NCBI GenBank assembly: GCA_033063855.1
Contig: CP093830.1
Coordinates: forward strand, 8,804,854 to 8,868,853
Length of the DNA stretch: 64,000 bases
DNA from: Smittia aterrima
Taxonomy: Eukaryota; Arthropoda; Insecta; Diptera; Chironomidae
Direction of reading: 5' to 3'
Shown here piece by piece: positions 49,536 to 61,616 of the stretch (the stretch's first letter is position 1; each line of letters begins with the position of its first letter). The position numbers were made by a program, and so were the translations under genes. The notes under the pieces were generated by a model, which saw only the letters and a list, made by a program, of their open reading frames with translations, did not search any database and was not told where the DNA came from.

Positions 49536-51368
49536 ATGACAGAAATTGACTGGAGAGACTTGCCCGTGAAAAATTGGATTCAAATATTTGGATATTTAGA
49601 CTTCAAGAGCCTTTTGAACGTTACCGAGACTTGTTCAAAATTCGCTGAAATATTTGCCGATTCAGTAAAGTTAAGTGACAAAGTGAGAATCGTCTTAGAT
49701 ATTACGAACGATCTGACGCCGACACTGACGATCCTGCAACAATCAAAACGCCGTTATAGGAACTTGAAAATCATAGGAATAACGAAAAATAATAACGAAG
49801 ATCGTCTAGAAATTATTTATCGCTATGATTGGATCAAGACAGAACACGCGATCAAAATTGGAGAAATTTTCGGCACCTCAATCGTTGACTTAATTTTAAA
49901 TCACTTCACTAGCAACTTTGATCTCGAGACTTTGTTGGCATCATTTAAAAAGCTAAAAGTTTGTTTATTCCATTTTATTGATTCCAGTTTTGAGATTGAT
50001 CATATAGCTTTTGAACAGCTTTACAGTAAAGAGCAACAAGAAATGTTACTTCCGATACCGAGTCCGTCAGTAAATATTGAGCGAATTACATTCTACGAAA
50101 ATACAGTCGTTTGCATGCACATTTTCCGGAACTCAACAAATCTGAGATCTCTAAAGTTCAAGCGCCTGGCTGAACCAGGAACGGAAATGGCGGAGACGTT
50201 CGTGATGAAGCAGAAGGATCTTAAGGAACTTTATTTTAACGATTGCAGTGGTTTGTTTAAGACCAAACTTGTCAGTGAAGTTCCTTTTCAACTTGAGAAG
50301 TTTACACTTTTAAATGGAAATTGGGAAAACAATGAGAATGCAAGAGATTTCTTTCTCAGTCAAAAAAATTTGAAATCAATTGAGTTGCGCTTTACTGATT
50401 ACGATGAAGAAATTTTGTTCAATTTATTCTTCAAACAAATATTGCCGTCAAATAAAAATTTGAATAGAATTTTTATTTCAACGTGCCTTCCAAAGGAAGA
50501 GGAACATTTCGGTTCTAGGTGGCCAATCGTTAGCGATGATAATTTGATAACAAAAATCAGATCGTGCCACGGCATCTTCTCACCAAATGTTACTGAACTC
50601 GAGTATGAGAAAGGACGAGAAGAGAAGACAAATGCATTCATGCAGAGCTTTGTTGAGATCTTCCCGAACTTAAAAATCTTGTGTCTCGATTATTGTTTAA
50701 ATAAGGAAGAGCTGAGACTGATTTCATCATTTGAACATCTTGAATCACTTTCATTTGAATCGAAAACTTCTGATTTGAAAGAAGTTCAAGTGACATCGAA
50801 GAACTTGACAACGATTAAATACTACAGCAAAGAGAGGCCATCTAAGGAAATGATTGTTGTACGATTAAATGTAGAAACTTATCTAAAAGCTGGATACAAA
50901 ATTGGAGAAAAATTGAGTAATCTTCTTTCGTGTTATAGTCAAGAAGAATCTTTGGCAAATTTTGAATGCCTTGAAGAATTCTTACATCGGCACCCAACGA
51001 TCCGTCATCTCTCACTCGATACTCCACTTATATCCGAGTTGAACTTTTATCCAATTGATGATATACTGGCTAAGTGTCTTCCGAATCTCGAAAGCTTCAG
51101 CGATAAGTTCACTTTTATTGATCCAACAAATCTAAAAAGCAATTTAAGAAAACTAAAAATGATTCGTTCTTTGCACATCAGAGTTAACGAAGAAAATCAA
51201 AATGAAGTCCGAGAAATTTGTAATTCGCAAAATATTGAGCTTAAATATCAAGATATCTGGATACCTTCAAAAGCTTACAAAAGAAAATTTGTAGATTTTC
51301 GAGGACCCAGAATTTATTATAGACGTCAATATTATAGTTACGACAATCAAATTTTAGAATTAAATTGA
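49536..51368 (+). CDS. F-box/LRR-like protein A2
   Basis: Single-exon gene of 610 residues, the tandem twin of A1 with the same domain order: F-box at about 5-45, leucine-rich-like segments, basic Tyr-rich end. By eye it differs from A1 at about 30 residues plus a two-codon indel (LNLNFYP in A1, LNFYP here). Several of its variant sites equal the B genes rather than A1 (LDYCLNKEE, LDTPLISEL, FSDKF, DPTNL). The frame is intact, so it is probably functional. Confidence 0.9.
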   Translation: MTEIDWRDLPVKNWIQIFGYLDFKSLLNVTETCSKFAEIFADSVKLSDKVRIVLDITNDLTPTLTILQQSKRRYRNLKIIGITKNNNEDRLEIIYRYDWIKTEHAIKIGEIFGTSIVDLILNHFTSNFDLETLLASFKKLKVCLFHFIDSSFEIDHIAFEQLYSKEQQEMLLPIPSPSVNIERITFYENTVVCMHIFRNSTNLRSLKFKRLAEPGTEMAETFVMKQKDLKELYFNDCSGLFKTKLVSEVPFQLEKFTLLNGNWENNENARDFFLSQKNLKSIELRFTDYDEEILFNLFFKQILPSNKNLNRIFISTCLPKEEEHFGSRWPIVSDDNLITKIRSCHGIFSPNVTELEYEKGREEKTNAFMQSFVEIFPNLKILCLDYCLNKEELRLISSFEHLESLSFESKTSDLKEVQVTSKNLTTIKYYSKERPSKEMIVVRLNVETYLKAGYKIGEKLSNLLSCYSQEESLANFECLEEFLHRHPTIRHLSLDTPLISELNFYPIDDILAKCLPNLESFSDKFTFIDPTNLKSNLRKLKMIRSLHIRVNEENQNEVREICNSQNIELKYQDIWIPSKAYKRKFVDFRGPRIYYRRQYYSYDNQILELN

Positions 51369-51528
51369 AGAGAAAATGTTAATTAGCAAAATATTATATA
51401 TGTAGATAATCAAATAAAATGATTTAATTTAAATCAGTAAATAAAAATGAACGTTTTGAAATAATTATTTAACAGTCAATCGTTCTTCTTTCTGCTTGAC
51501 ATGATTTTTTTCTCCATAAACCATCATT

Positions 51529-51736
51529 GAGTCGTTCGTACTTACATTTTTGTACCTGAAATAATATTTTGTTACTGCTTAAAATAGCAAATGTTCTCAT
51601 GAAACTACCAAGAAACTTTTATGATTTACCTCAGGTCATTTCTGTTCTCTTCTTTTACAGGATTTTCGTAACCCAAAATAGTTTCTTTTAAGCAATCGTT
51701 CGAGCAAGACCTCAAAAACTATTTCTACAAAAAATC
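51529..51736 (+). repeat. F-box upstream module, copy B2
   Basis: Fourth copy of the module, nearly identical to copy B1. Confidence 0.8.
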
Positions 51737-51798
51737 ATCAAAAGTAATTTAATTGAAATTAACTTGTTATCAATTATTTAGAAGTCAATTTTTTTTAG

Positions 51799-53409
51799 AT
51801 GACAGACTTCAAATGGATTGACTTACCTGAGCATAATTGGATTAAAATATTTGGATATTTAGACTTCAAGAGCCTTTTGAACGTTACCGAGACATGTTCG
51901 AAATTCGCTGAAATATTTGCCGGTTCAGTAAAGTTGAATGACAAAGTGAGAATCGTCTTAAACTTATCGATCGATCTTACGCCGACACTTACAATATTGG
52001 AACAATCAAAACGCCAATTCAGGAATCTGAGAATCATCGATGAAAACTCATTAGAAAACGTCACGGAAAATCGTCCTCAGTTTATGACTACAAATCTTGC
52101 TATCAAAATTGGCGAGATTTTTGGCGGTTCAGTCGTTAACTTAATTTTGAGACATCTGATTAACATTTTCGATATCCAAACTTTTTTGGCGCATTTCAAC
52201 AAATTAAAAGAGTTCTCGATTGTAAAGAAATATCGACAAGATTTTCTAGTTTTTAATCATTACTACACTAATGAGCAACGAGACTTATTTTTTAAAAAAG
52301 AAAGTCCAAATGTGTCAGTGAACATTGAACGACTTGAACTCGATCAATCAGCTTTCGTTTGTCTGAATATTTTCCGAAACTCGACCAACGTTAAAGCTCT
52401 AGTCCTAAACTATTTGAGTGGAAGAATTGAGGGAGAATTGGAAAAGTTTTTAATGAATCAGAAGAATCTTAAAGAGCTTTATTTTAATGATTGCTCTTAT
52501 TTGCTTAACACTGAGATTATGGGAAAAGTTCCGTTTCAACTTGAGAAGTTTTCACTGAAAAGAGGAAATTGGGAAAACAATGAGAGTTCAAGAGATTTCT
52601 TTCTAAGTCAAAACAATTTAAAATCAATTGAGTTGCGTTTTAATGATTACGATGAAAGACTTTTGTTTAATTTATTCTTCAAGCAAATATTGCCGTCAAA
52701 TAAAAATTTGAGATCAATCGTCATTTCAACCAAAGCAAGCATTGGTAGAGAAACTTATAATGTCGACGATAATTTGATAACGAAAATCAGATCGTGCCAC
52801 GGAATCATCTCACCAAATGTTATTGAACTCGAGTACGAGAAAGGACCAGAACAGAGAACAAATTCATTCATGCAGAGCTTTGTTGAGATCTTCCCGAATT
52901 TAAGAATTTTGTGTCTCGATTATTGTTTGAATAAGGAAGAGCTGAGACTGATTTCATCATTTGAACATCTTGAATCACTTTCATTTGAATCGAAAATTTC
53001 TGATTTGAAAGATTTTCAAGTTACATCGAAGAACTTGACAACGATTAAGTATCACAGTAAAAACAATTGTGAAGAAGAAAATGATTGTATTCAAAATTTT
53101 ATATGTCAGCTTTCAACAATTCGTCATCTCACACTCGATACTCCACTTATATCCGAGTTGAGCTCTTATCATATCGATAAAATATTGTCTGAACATCTCC
53201 CAAACCTCGAAAGCTTCAGCGATAAATTCACTTTTATTGATCCAACAAATCTAAAAAGCATTTTAAGAAAACTAAAAATGATTCGTTCTTTGCACATAAG
53301 AGTTAACGAAGAAAATCAAAATGAAGTCCGAGAAATTTGTAATTCGCGAAATATTGAGCTTAACTTTCACATACACGTTGTCAAAAATTCATTACATCAT
53401 TTGTTGTGA
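51799..53409 (+). CDS. F-box/LRR-like protein B2
   Basis: Single-exon gene of 536 residues, almost identical to B1. I see about five base differences over 1611 bases, two of them changing residues (A to S before FMQSFVEIF; D to H in the C-terminal NSLHHLL). Domain order is as for B1. The very high identity compared with the A pair marks recent homogenisation. Confidence 0.9.
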   Translation: MTDFKWIDLPEHNWIKIFGYLDFKSLLNVTETCSKFAEIFAGSVKLNDKVRIVLNLSIDLTPTLTILEQSKRQFRNLRIIDENSLENVTENRPQFMTTNLAIKIGEIFGGSVVNLILRHLINIFDIQTFLAHFNKLKEFSIVKKYRQDFLVFNHYYTNEQRDLFFKKESPNVSVNIERLELDQSAFVCLNIFRNSTNVKALVLNYLSGRIEGELEKFLMNQKNLKELYFNDCSYLLNTEIMGKVPFQLEKFSLKRGNWENNESSRDFFLSQNNLKSIELRFNDYDERLLFNLFFKQILPSNKNLRSIVISTKASIGRETYNVDDNLITKIRSCHGIISPNVIELEYEKGPEQRTNSFMQSFVEIFPNLRILCLDYCLNKEELRLISSFEHLESLSFESKISDLKDFQVTSKNLTTIKYHSKNNCEEENDCIQNFICQLSTIRHLTLDTPLISELSSYHIDKILSEHLPNLESFSDKFTFIDPTNLKSILRKLKMIRSLHIRVNEENQNEVREICNSRNIELNFHIHVVKNSLHHLL

Positions 53410-56269
53410 ATAGCAATTTAACCGTTGAATAGCAAAAGAGTTATTAAATAAAAGTTGAAGCTTTGAAATCTTTTTGGATGAGCAAGATTTCAGTTAAAAT
53501 TTTGAAAGCTTTAAGATAATGACAGGTCCTACCCGGACTTAAGCTTTCATATTTTAGAGTGCAACTGTTGCTTGACAAATTTAGAAGAATTAACTTAATC
53601 GTATAATTTTTTATTTTTTCTAACGGACGATAGTCAAGTAAAACAGTTTAGAATAAACGACGAAAACGTTATTTTTCAATTCACAAGTTGAAAATATTTG
53701 AAATAACGAATCTTCCATCAGTCAGAAAATATGAATTCTAAACGTAATCATTTGCTTTCCATAATTAAAGGATCTTCTGTTCTTGTCAATCAATCTGGGT
53801 CAATTTAAATATTCCTGGTAATCCAGCAGCCACTCTGAAAAATTTAAATCTCTATAAACACAGCCGATGACTTCTGGTCGTAATAAAATTCCTTTTTGTG
53901 ATTGGTTTATTAATGGTAATAGAATAAATTTTATTAAAGTAATCTTCAAGTAAAAATGCCACCTACAATTATAATTTGAAACCGTTTATATAAATATCTA
54001 TGCAAACCAAAAAATGTCAGATAAAGATTCTAAATTCGTAAAAAATATTTATAGACTTCTTTTGATTCTCTATTGCGAAGGAAAATAAAGAAAGAAGGAA
54101 GGAGTTGTCGGCTAGTTAACAGAGCTGTTAATGTCATCATTATCAAGGCACATGATTTGGGTATTCTATGAGAAGACAATAAAAGATTTGATTTAATGTT
54201 TGAAGCATTTCTGTCGATCGATGAAAGAAAATAATGATTGATGATGTTCCATGTCATGCCGCGTGATTCTCATGATCGCTTAGAGTCTTTGAGTCATGAC
54301 AAGGAAACTTAGACTTGTACGAAACCAACTCTCATTTGCTAAACTGTTTATAATTTATTTCAAAAAGCTGTCAAACGTTCCAAAGCAAAACGAAAATAAT
54401 GCAAATTTATTTCATAAGATCAGCAGCCAAAGATTATTAAAAGCATAATTATTTTTCTTTATTTTCAAACTAGTTTTTGAAACATTTCAACACTTTTGTC
54501 TTGGTCTTGTGTGTGATTACTAAGTCTAAGAATGAAATATATTTCTCGACGAAAAGCTCCAAAGTCGTTGATTTCCATTCGAAGTTCTGAAATTATGACT
54601 CAATTGCGAATAAAAGCTTTCAATTTCAACATTTTTTATTTAACTTCTTTTTGACATTTTTTTTTCTTTTGATTTTCAAATTAAGAGATCGTTTAATTTG
54701 TCCTAAAAAATCGTTCAGTTTGTTTACGTTGAATTGTGTTTCTCTTTTTTTTTCGTTGCTGCAGACGACGTGTTAATCTTTTAAAGACGGTTCAATTGAA
54801 TATTTTTTCTTCTCTTTTATTATCGTGAAAGTATTTCCTGCTAAGGAAAACTAACTCAAACCATTTTCTTAATTAGAATGTTTTAATCAGAGCAGCAAAT
54901 TAAAAGCTCAGAGTTGTAAGTTTTATCATTTTCTTCTTTTATTTGTAGCTTCATCGTTCGAAAACTTTGTAAGCAAAGCTTTTGTTGGTTTGATGTGAAC
55001 CGAGGACTTTCTGAAGTAAGAGAAATCCTTGATGAAAATAATTCGCCATGACTTTTAAATGTTTAACTTTTTTTTGTATTGCTTTGACTGGCTCTCTACA
55101 GAAAATATTCAACAATGAACTATGAACGATTTTTCATATTTTTGTATCATTTATCTAATAGTTTAAGTTAGTTTCTTGTTTTCATTTTTATTAAAAAATA
55201 GTTAAATTCTAGCTAGGACTTTATAAGAGCACGATATTTGTGCGGTTTGAAGAAGCTAATTTGTAGAAGAAAATTCTTTTCTATGTCAATTGATTATCAA
55301 GCATGTATATTCATGCAAATCTCAAAGCCTTTTTTAACTTCATAGTTTTTTTTCCTTTAAACTTTGTAATCAAACTTTTGCTATTTATTTATTTACACCG
55401 AAATATTTATTGCTCACACATTTTTTTCTTTTGCTCAACGAACGGCGTTGAAAACAGTGAACTAACACTTTGAACTTCAAAGCCGTTTCAATTTTGATAA
55501 AAACTTTATTATGGTTTTAGAGGATATCGAGAGAAGGTTGGTTGGGGGAAAGGGGCAGCAGAAAAGCTTTAGAAGAATCAACAAGTTTGCTCTAGTTTCA
55601 CAAAATTGACGGCGAAAATAATTTCAACGATTTTCATAGTGAAAGTTTCAAATTGAGTTAAAGGAAAGTAGTCTCATTAGTAGAATTATGGGACAAGTTC
55701 AATAATCAAGACATAAAACAATTCAGTGGCTTAGTCAATTATTCTGGTCATTCAATTGACTTAGCTCCACAAATTTTCTTAAATGTTTTTTTTTTGTGAA
55801 TGAAAATCTTTAAATACATGAACTGTAATCATTAATAAGGCAGTGCAATCCAACATACATAATGCATTAAAATAGTTTTTCGTAGTCAGTTATCATAAGG
55901 CTAATGTTTCAACTCACTGACTATTTTTTTTTATTTTTAAAATGAATTAAAATGTTTCAAACAATAGTTTTATGGATCCAAAAAGTTCTCAAACGAAAGC
56001 TGATTGTATCTTAGCTCAATTAAGTTGCCATGCCAACTTTACATTCAGAAAGCTTCGATCATTGCGAATCTTTAATCATAAATCAGAAGCCAAACCGAAA
56101 TCATAAAACTTTTTTTATTTTCGGGAAATTTGTAAGTGTCATGTGTGTCATGTAAAAGATCTTTATTAAAAAGCGAAAAGAAAAATATTTAAGCAAACGA
56201 AAATCTTTTTACACTAACGAATGTAAAATCAAAAAAGTGATAAGAAAAATTCTGTGAAATTGTGAAGTT
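53410..56269. other. Non-coding tail of unit 2 and gap before NELL
   Basis: Up to 54973 this is the unit 2 copy of 46502-48065, with a handful of single-base differences. From 54974 the sequence is unique and AT-rich. No supported gene; short simple-sequence runs (GA, GAA) occur around 56360-56400, inside the last NELL intron. Confidence 0.6.
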
Positions 56270-59200
56270 TTACCGATGCGCAAAGCACGAAGAATTGCTC
56301 ACTTGAAGTTGGGCACAGTAAGGAACCTGAAAACGATAATTCGAGTTTAAAAACGAAAGCAGAGAGAGAGAGAGATAGGGGAGGAAGAAGAAGAAGATTG
56401 TGTGTTGCTGTAAGTTTTGTAAAGTTTAAACTGTGTACAAGGGATATATACAAGGTTTAAAACGATAAAATAGCGATTGAATTTCCAAAGTTAGAACTTA
56501 ACATCGAAACCATAAAACAAGGAGCTAAGGAACGAAGCCCATTTTTTAACTTTCGTTTTCTCTTTTTTTTTGTGTGTTAAATTTCCTAAATTGGTCATCG
56601 TAATGTTCAATTCAAAGGCAATAATTTACAGATTAATATTTTTTCTCATCATCTCCGATCCATTTACACGTTTTTTTTGTTCTTTTACTCTTTTTGTTTA
56701 GCGACTAGTGAATTTACAATCAATTTTCACTCACCTTACAAATGGTAGTGCAAGATGTGCAATCCTTTGACGGAAGTTGAAGTGTTTGATCGTCTGAATA
56801 CAGATGCTTGTCGTAAAAGCAAGGTTTGCCAACTGCGTTCGTTTCATTGTCAAATCCACATGAGTCACCAGGACATCGACGACAACAGTCGCCAGGTTCT
56901 AAAGGTAAAGGGTTCTCACAAGTCAGCGGAGGGCATTCCATCTTCCAGCAATCAAATTCACCATACTAAAGAAACAAAGAGAGTTAAAGTTTAAGAAAGT
57001 TTTCATCACAAATCATTATTGCAACTCACCAAACATTCACAAGTCTGACACTGATAGATCCACTGTTCACCACTTTTAAAGGTCACATGCTTAAGCTCTT
57101 GATGTTGACACGACTCTTTTGGGTCACATTGCGGACAGCACAATTCTCGATCATCGGATTTCCTCCACTTTGAGCAGTCACAAGGCGGTTCTGCACATGT
57201 CACAACACCTTTCGAACAGGTACACAAAGTACAAGGCTGATTTCTTGGCCTGATTTGGCTTTGATCCGGAATCTCGTTGTTCTCAAACATGCAGCTGAGT
57301 TTACATTGACTGCGACTAACATCCCTCGACTTGAGCGTATTCAACGAAGACTCCACTGACTGAAGATTACCGCATTTACACTCGAAATGACCATCAGTGT
57401 TCACACACGTCGATGACGGATGGCAACTGTGAGTCATCTCTTCACATTCATCGATGTCAACGCAATTGTTATCTCTCATCTCATAGCCTGCCTTGCATTT
57501 ACAATAATACCTTAAATAAAGATTTGATGATTAAATTGTTTAAAAGGAATTTGAAGCTTCTTACCATCCCGGCATATTGATGCAAACTGAATTATCTGTG
57601 CAGCCGTGAATTTCTGTTTTACACTCGTCTAAATCTTTCTCACATGAAGCGCCTTCGTAGCCACCTCTGCATTCACACTTATTAGGTGACACACACTCTC
57701 CTCCATTGAGACAGTGAGGGTCACAAACAGGCACACAATAGCGTCCATCACCAGCGAATCCTTCTTTACACGTGCAATTGTACGAGCCTTCGGTGTTTAT
57801 GCATTCAGCGTTTTCATCACAAAGGTGCGTCTCAGTTGAGCACTCATCGATCTCGACACAATTCCATTTGTCAGACTGAGCATAACCAGACAGACACTCA
57901 CACTCGTATGATCCGTAGATGTTAACACATTGTGTATTCATATTACAATGATGTCCCTTCTCGCCACCTCTCTCCAGACACTCATTTGTATCTAAAATAA
58001 AATTCAACGAGCGATCAAAAACGTGTCGAATGAGTTGAGAAGGTCTATCTCTCAACTTACCAGTACAGTTGAATCCATCACCCTGGAATCCCTTGTCACA
58101 GTGACATGAATATTTGGGGCTCACGTTGAGGCAGCTCGCTTTCTCGTGACAATGGTGGCCCATCGCACAGTAATCGGCATCTTTATGCAAAACGGAAATT
58201 AAAGAAGAGTTTAAGTTAATTTATTCTGTCGTCGCGTTTGAATTGAATAGGGCGTGAAATATATTTAATTCTAGTCACCTTGGCAATATTTACAGCACTC
58301 GTCGGCAACTGATATTTGCTTATCCTCGGGACATGTTAACTTTGGGCACACGATGCTGATACAACTAAAGCTTCCATCGATACAAGTGCAGTTCTTGCAT
58401 CCTGTTATGTGTTTGTCACCATGATCGTAATCAACTTTGTTAAGATAACAAGTTTCTAAAAAGAAGAAATGAAAATTAGTTAAAATTTCTTTTCGAATAA
58501 ATCACAAACTCACTCAAGCACTTTGGACAGCATTCGCCCTCAGCCATGACGGGATTTTTACACTTCAGCTCATCACACTTCCTTCTTATACACGTGACAA
58601 TGCCTGATTTACATTGGCACTCATCGCATCCCGACTCCCACTTCTCGCCGTCTTCTCTACTTAACGAGCCGTTTATTGAACACGACTTCTTGCAGTCGCA
58701 GCTCTCCAAGTGCTCAATTTTCTTAATTGAGTTTTCTAGCTGCAAAAATAAAGAAGACACAAACGATTAGAAGCTGGCAAATGAAGCCATATGAAGTAAT
58801 CTCACTTTTTGATTAAGTTGAAATACGTTCTGTTTTAATTCCATAATGAAGGATTGAAGTTGCAAAAATTGTCCACACGTTGGACATTGGGAATCCATAT
58901 GTTCGCATTGTAACTGATATCCGTAGGGACCAGGCAGTAGATGAACTTCTTGAATTTCACCCTAATTAACAAATCATTAATTAAAGTTTCACGTGGTTAA
59001 GTGTTTGAAGTGTAATCTTTAATTACCTTGAACAAAGAGTGGCTTTTTAAATTTCGTTGTCCTACTAGTAATTGCATATTGGAAGCACTAAAATTTCTAT
59101 CGGGTACATAATGCGTAACACGCTTATACAAGGGATGGCAATCAACGATTAATTGTATTTCAGTTCCGCTAATTGAAAGTGCTATTTTGTGCCATTTGTT

Positions 59201-59937
59201 ATCGGCTAAACGATACGGAAATGACTCCATATGTACCATCAATTCGTTCTTAGGACCGATGTATGAGTAGTGGAAACGAATTTCATTTCGTCGTCCACTT
59301 GATTGTAACTCTAAATATCTGAAGGAAGAGAAAGAAGAAGAACAGAAGTTTGTGATTAGAAATGAAAAAACATTTGCGTGATAGCTGAACGTGTCAACAG
59401 TCTAATCTTGATTGATTGTCGAAGCGATTGTAATGACAGCAAAGAAAGAAAAAAAAATCTGCTCTGCGACAATTTGTCATCGAAAGTAGGTTAAATCAAC
59501 AAATGAGTTCTCACCTATTATAGCCATTTGAAAACGAAATAATTGTACCAGGATTTCGTTCATCTTGTTTCAGTGTCGCGGAGAATGTAAAGTCGGAATT
59601 TCTCTTCAGTAACTCCACAGCGCGTTCATAAGTTTTTAATGGTAACACTAGCTTTCGATTGGTGCCTTGAAGCTTAAAGGCAATTTTCTTCTGAGTTCCT
59701 TGCGTAACGCTGACCCCCTCGAATTGAGAGATATTCGCGTGCAAGTTTAATCCCTTCAGCAAATCGATTCCAGGATCGAAAGCGCCGCCTGCAAAAATGA
59801 TTTCTCATGAATAAAAATATTTCACGTCGACTTGAGCAGATCCTCGCGTTACCTAAAACAACTAAGTAGCACATTGTCAGCAGAAGTGCTAGCGTACATC
59901 CTAAGGATGTTATAACATTTAAAATTGTTGATTTCAT
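56270..59937 (-). CDS. NELL-like secreted protein (TSPN, VWC and EGF domains)
   Basis: Secreted multidomain glycoprotein of the NELL1/NELL2 type. Eleven coding exons: 59937-59853, 59788-59515, 59318-59027, 58961-58806, 58739-58514, 58455-58279, 58180-58061, 57991-57565, 57510-57030, 56965-56735, 56326-56270; about 841 residues, as in vertebrate NELL (about 810-816). Order: signal peptide (LGCTLALLLTMCYLVVLG); thrombospondin-N/laminin-G domain to about residue 217 (WHKIALSISGTEIQLIVDC); a coiled linker; two VWC domains (about 280-403, each ending CCPKC or CCKYC); six EGF-like domains (about 404-620), several calcium-binding (DIDECEEMTHSC); then VWC-like domains (CTLCTCSKGVVTC, CCPQC, CCRRC). 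The last exon is weak: it codes only VPYCAQLQVSNSSCFAHR. Neighbouring genes give no functional hint. Confidence 0.9.
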
Positions 59938-61396
59938 GGCAGAGCTGTCGCAGTTCGCGGCCTCGGCCGGTCGAGCTCAATAATGTAAAGACTCCTAACG
60001 TGCAGCAACATCACAGACTTCTCTAACTATTCGTAAAATTACTCGAAAAGTTTTTCCACTTATCCATTGGTTAGACTTTTTATTTCAACTAGGTTTTCTT
60101 TTTATTTTTCTTTTAATTTGTTCTCCTTGGGGGACTCAAGGTTCGATTGCTTTTTCTTTTCCTTTTTGGCTAGTAACACTTTTATCTATTTTTCACTTTA
60201 TTCACTTTCGTTCATATAAAAAGCACTCGTTCTCGTCCTGCAACCTCTCATACCAGACTATCAAAAATTGATTTTTATTTATTGAACTCCTTTCGTTTCT
60301 TTTTTTTGTTTAGAAAATGTTCCTATAACATTGACAAGAGAGAACAAGAAGACACTAATCACTACAACGTTTCTTTTTATTTTTACTTCACGCAACGTGA
60401 AAGTCTTTAATGACGATATTGCCTTACGACAGGCTTCACGGTAATTATATATTATCATCAGTTATCGCCAATAAATGAGGCGAAAGAGAGACGGGGAGAG
60501 AAAAGCTCTTGATGAAGTCTCTCGGAAAGCACGTCGACTGAATGCGGATGAAACAGAATTATAGATTTTTTTGACCTAAAGCATATGTCGCGTTTTATTA
60601 TCTAACCGTGTTTAGTTTCATTTTTCCAGCCGAGAGTAGCAAAAGAAAGAAGGCTAACGAGCGACAAAATAGTCGTGCAAAAGGTCAAATGGGTAGCCGA
60701 GCCATTTAAAATAATTTTTCCCTAATTGAATTTTTACTTTTCCTGTACCGGGCGAGATTAGAGCGATCGAAAGTTAATTAAATGAAACGAAACTAATCAC
60801 TTTTCCGATAGCACTCGTGTCGACGAAATGAAGTCACTTGACAAAATCCATAAAAAAGTTTAATTTCACACAATTCCTAACCTACAATTGTGATTGAAAC
60901 TTTCTCGATTATCCACCACCAGCAGCTTTTCGAATGATTTATGCGAAATGAAAACTTTGGAAAGCAATTTCGTGCACTTCAATCTAAATTAATGAACATC
61001 TAACTTTTCCGCAAATTAATTACGAACTGGAATCTGATTAAATCTTTCTGATATCTCCGAAATTTTGTAGTGGTTTCGAACGAAATAAAATTCTTTAATA
61101 TTTGATCCTGCGCAGTGCGATCACTACAGACAAACGAAAATCCAATATTTTATTTCCACAAAATATTTTTTTCTTTTGTCGAAATTTACGAAGAGCCTAC
61201 GAACATTTCGCTGTCTACAACTAGTCAATCGGAAACTTTAATATTAACACTCAAATTTCACAACTAACTTTCACGAATTTAAAACAGATTTAACATTTAA
61301 TCCTTTTTTCAAATGACTAACAGATATTGCTTTCAATAAAGTTCCATTTAAACTGCCCCCTGTTGTGCCGACGGCAGACGATTGTAATTTAAGATA

Positions 61397-61404
61397 TATC
61401 GATA
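61397..61404. promoter_or_regulatory. DRE-type motif TATCGATA
   Basis: Perfect DREF-type palindrome in the divergent intergenic region, 1.46 kb upstream of the NELL start codon. It may mark the NELL transcription start or an unannotated transcript; use is inferred. Confidence 0.35.
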
Positions 61405-61590
61405 AACTGACACTGGGGGTGCGTTTTTGTTTCGAGGTTCTAGTTTGTACGGCTGTTCGCCTTTGCCGGTATTTTTTATTTGGCCGCAGTAGTTCGTCGA
61501 TGACCAAGGTTCCGTCTTTCTTTGTCGCTAATTAACTTTTTATGAGCTCAAGTTAAGTTTCTAGGGGTCTCGCCGTTACGGAAAAAATAG

Positions 61591-61616
61591 TTTCTATGAC
61601 AACCCCCTCATAGAAA
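61591..61616. repeat. 9-base inverted repeat
   Basis: TTTCTATGA and TCATAGAAA are exact reverse complements separated by CAACCCCC. Small hairpin of unknown meaning. Confidence 0.55.

Larger units (their letters stand above)
48066..54973. repeat. Tandem duplication unit 2 (6.9 kb)
   Basis: Head-to-tail copy of 41184-48065. The junction at 48065/48066 joins CTTTGTAAG directly to ATTTGGCTGGG, with no clear microhomology. The unit ends at 54973, after which sequence is unique (CAAAGCTTTTG). Confidence 0.95.

Noticed and set aside
60135..60160. GGTTCGATTGC, resembling a tRNA T-loop
   Set aside because: No acceptor stem or other arms could be found around it.
61271..61507. 78-codon minus-strand ORF starting MVIDELLRP
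   Set aside because: No domain or signal; it sits in a probable promoter region.
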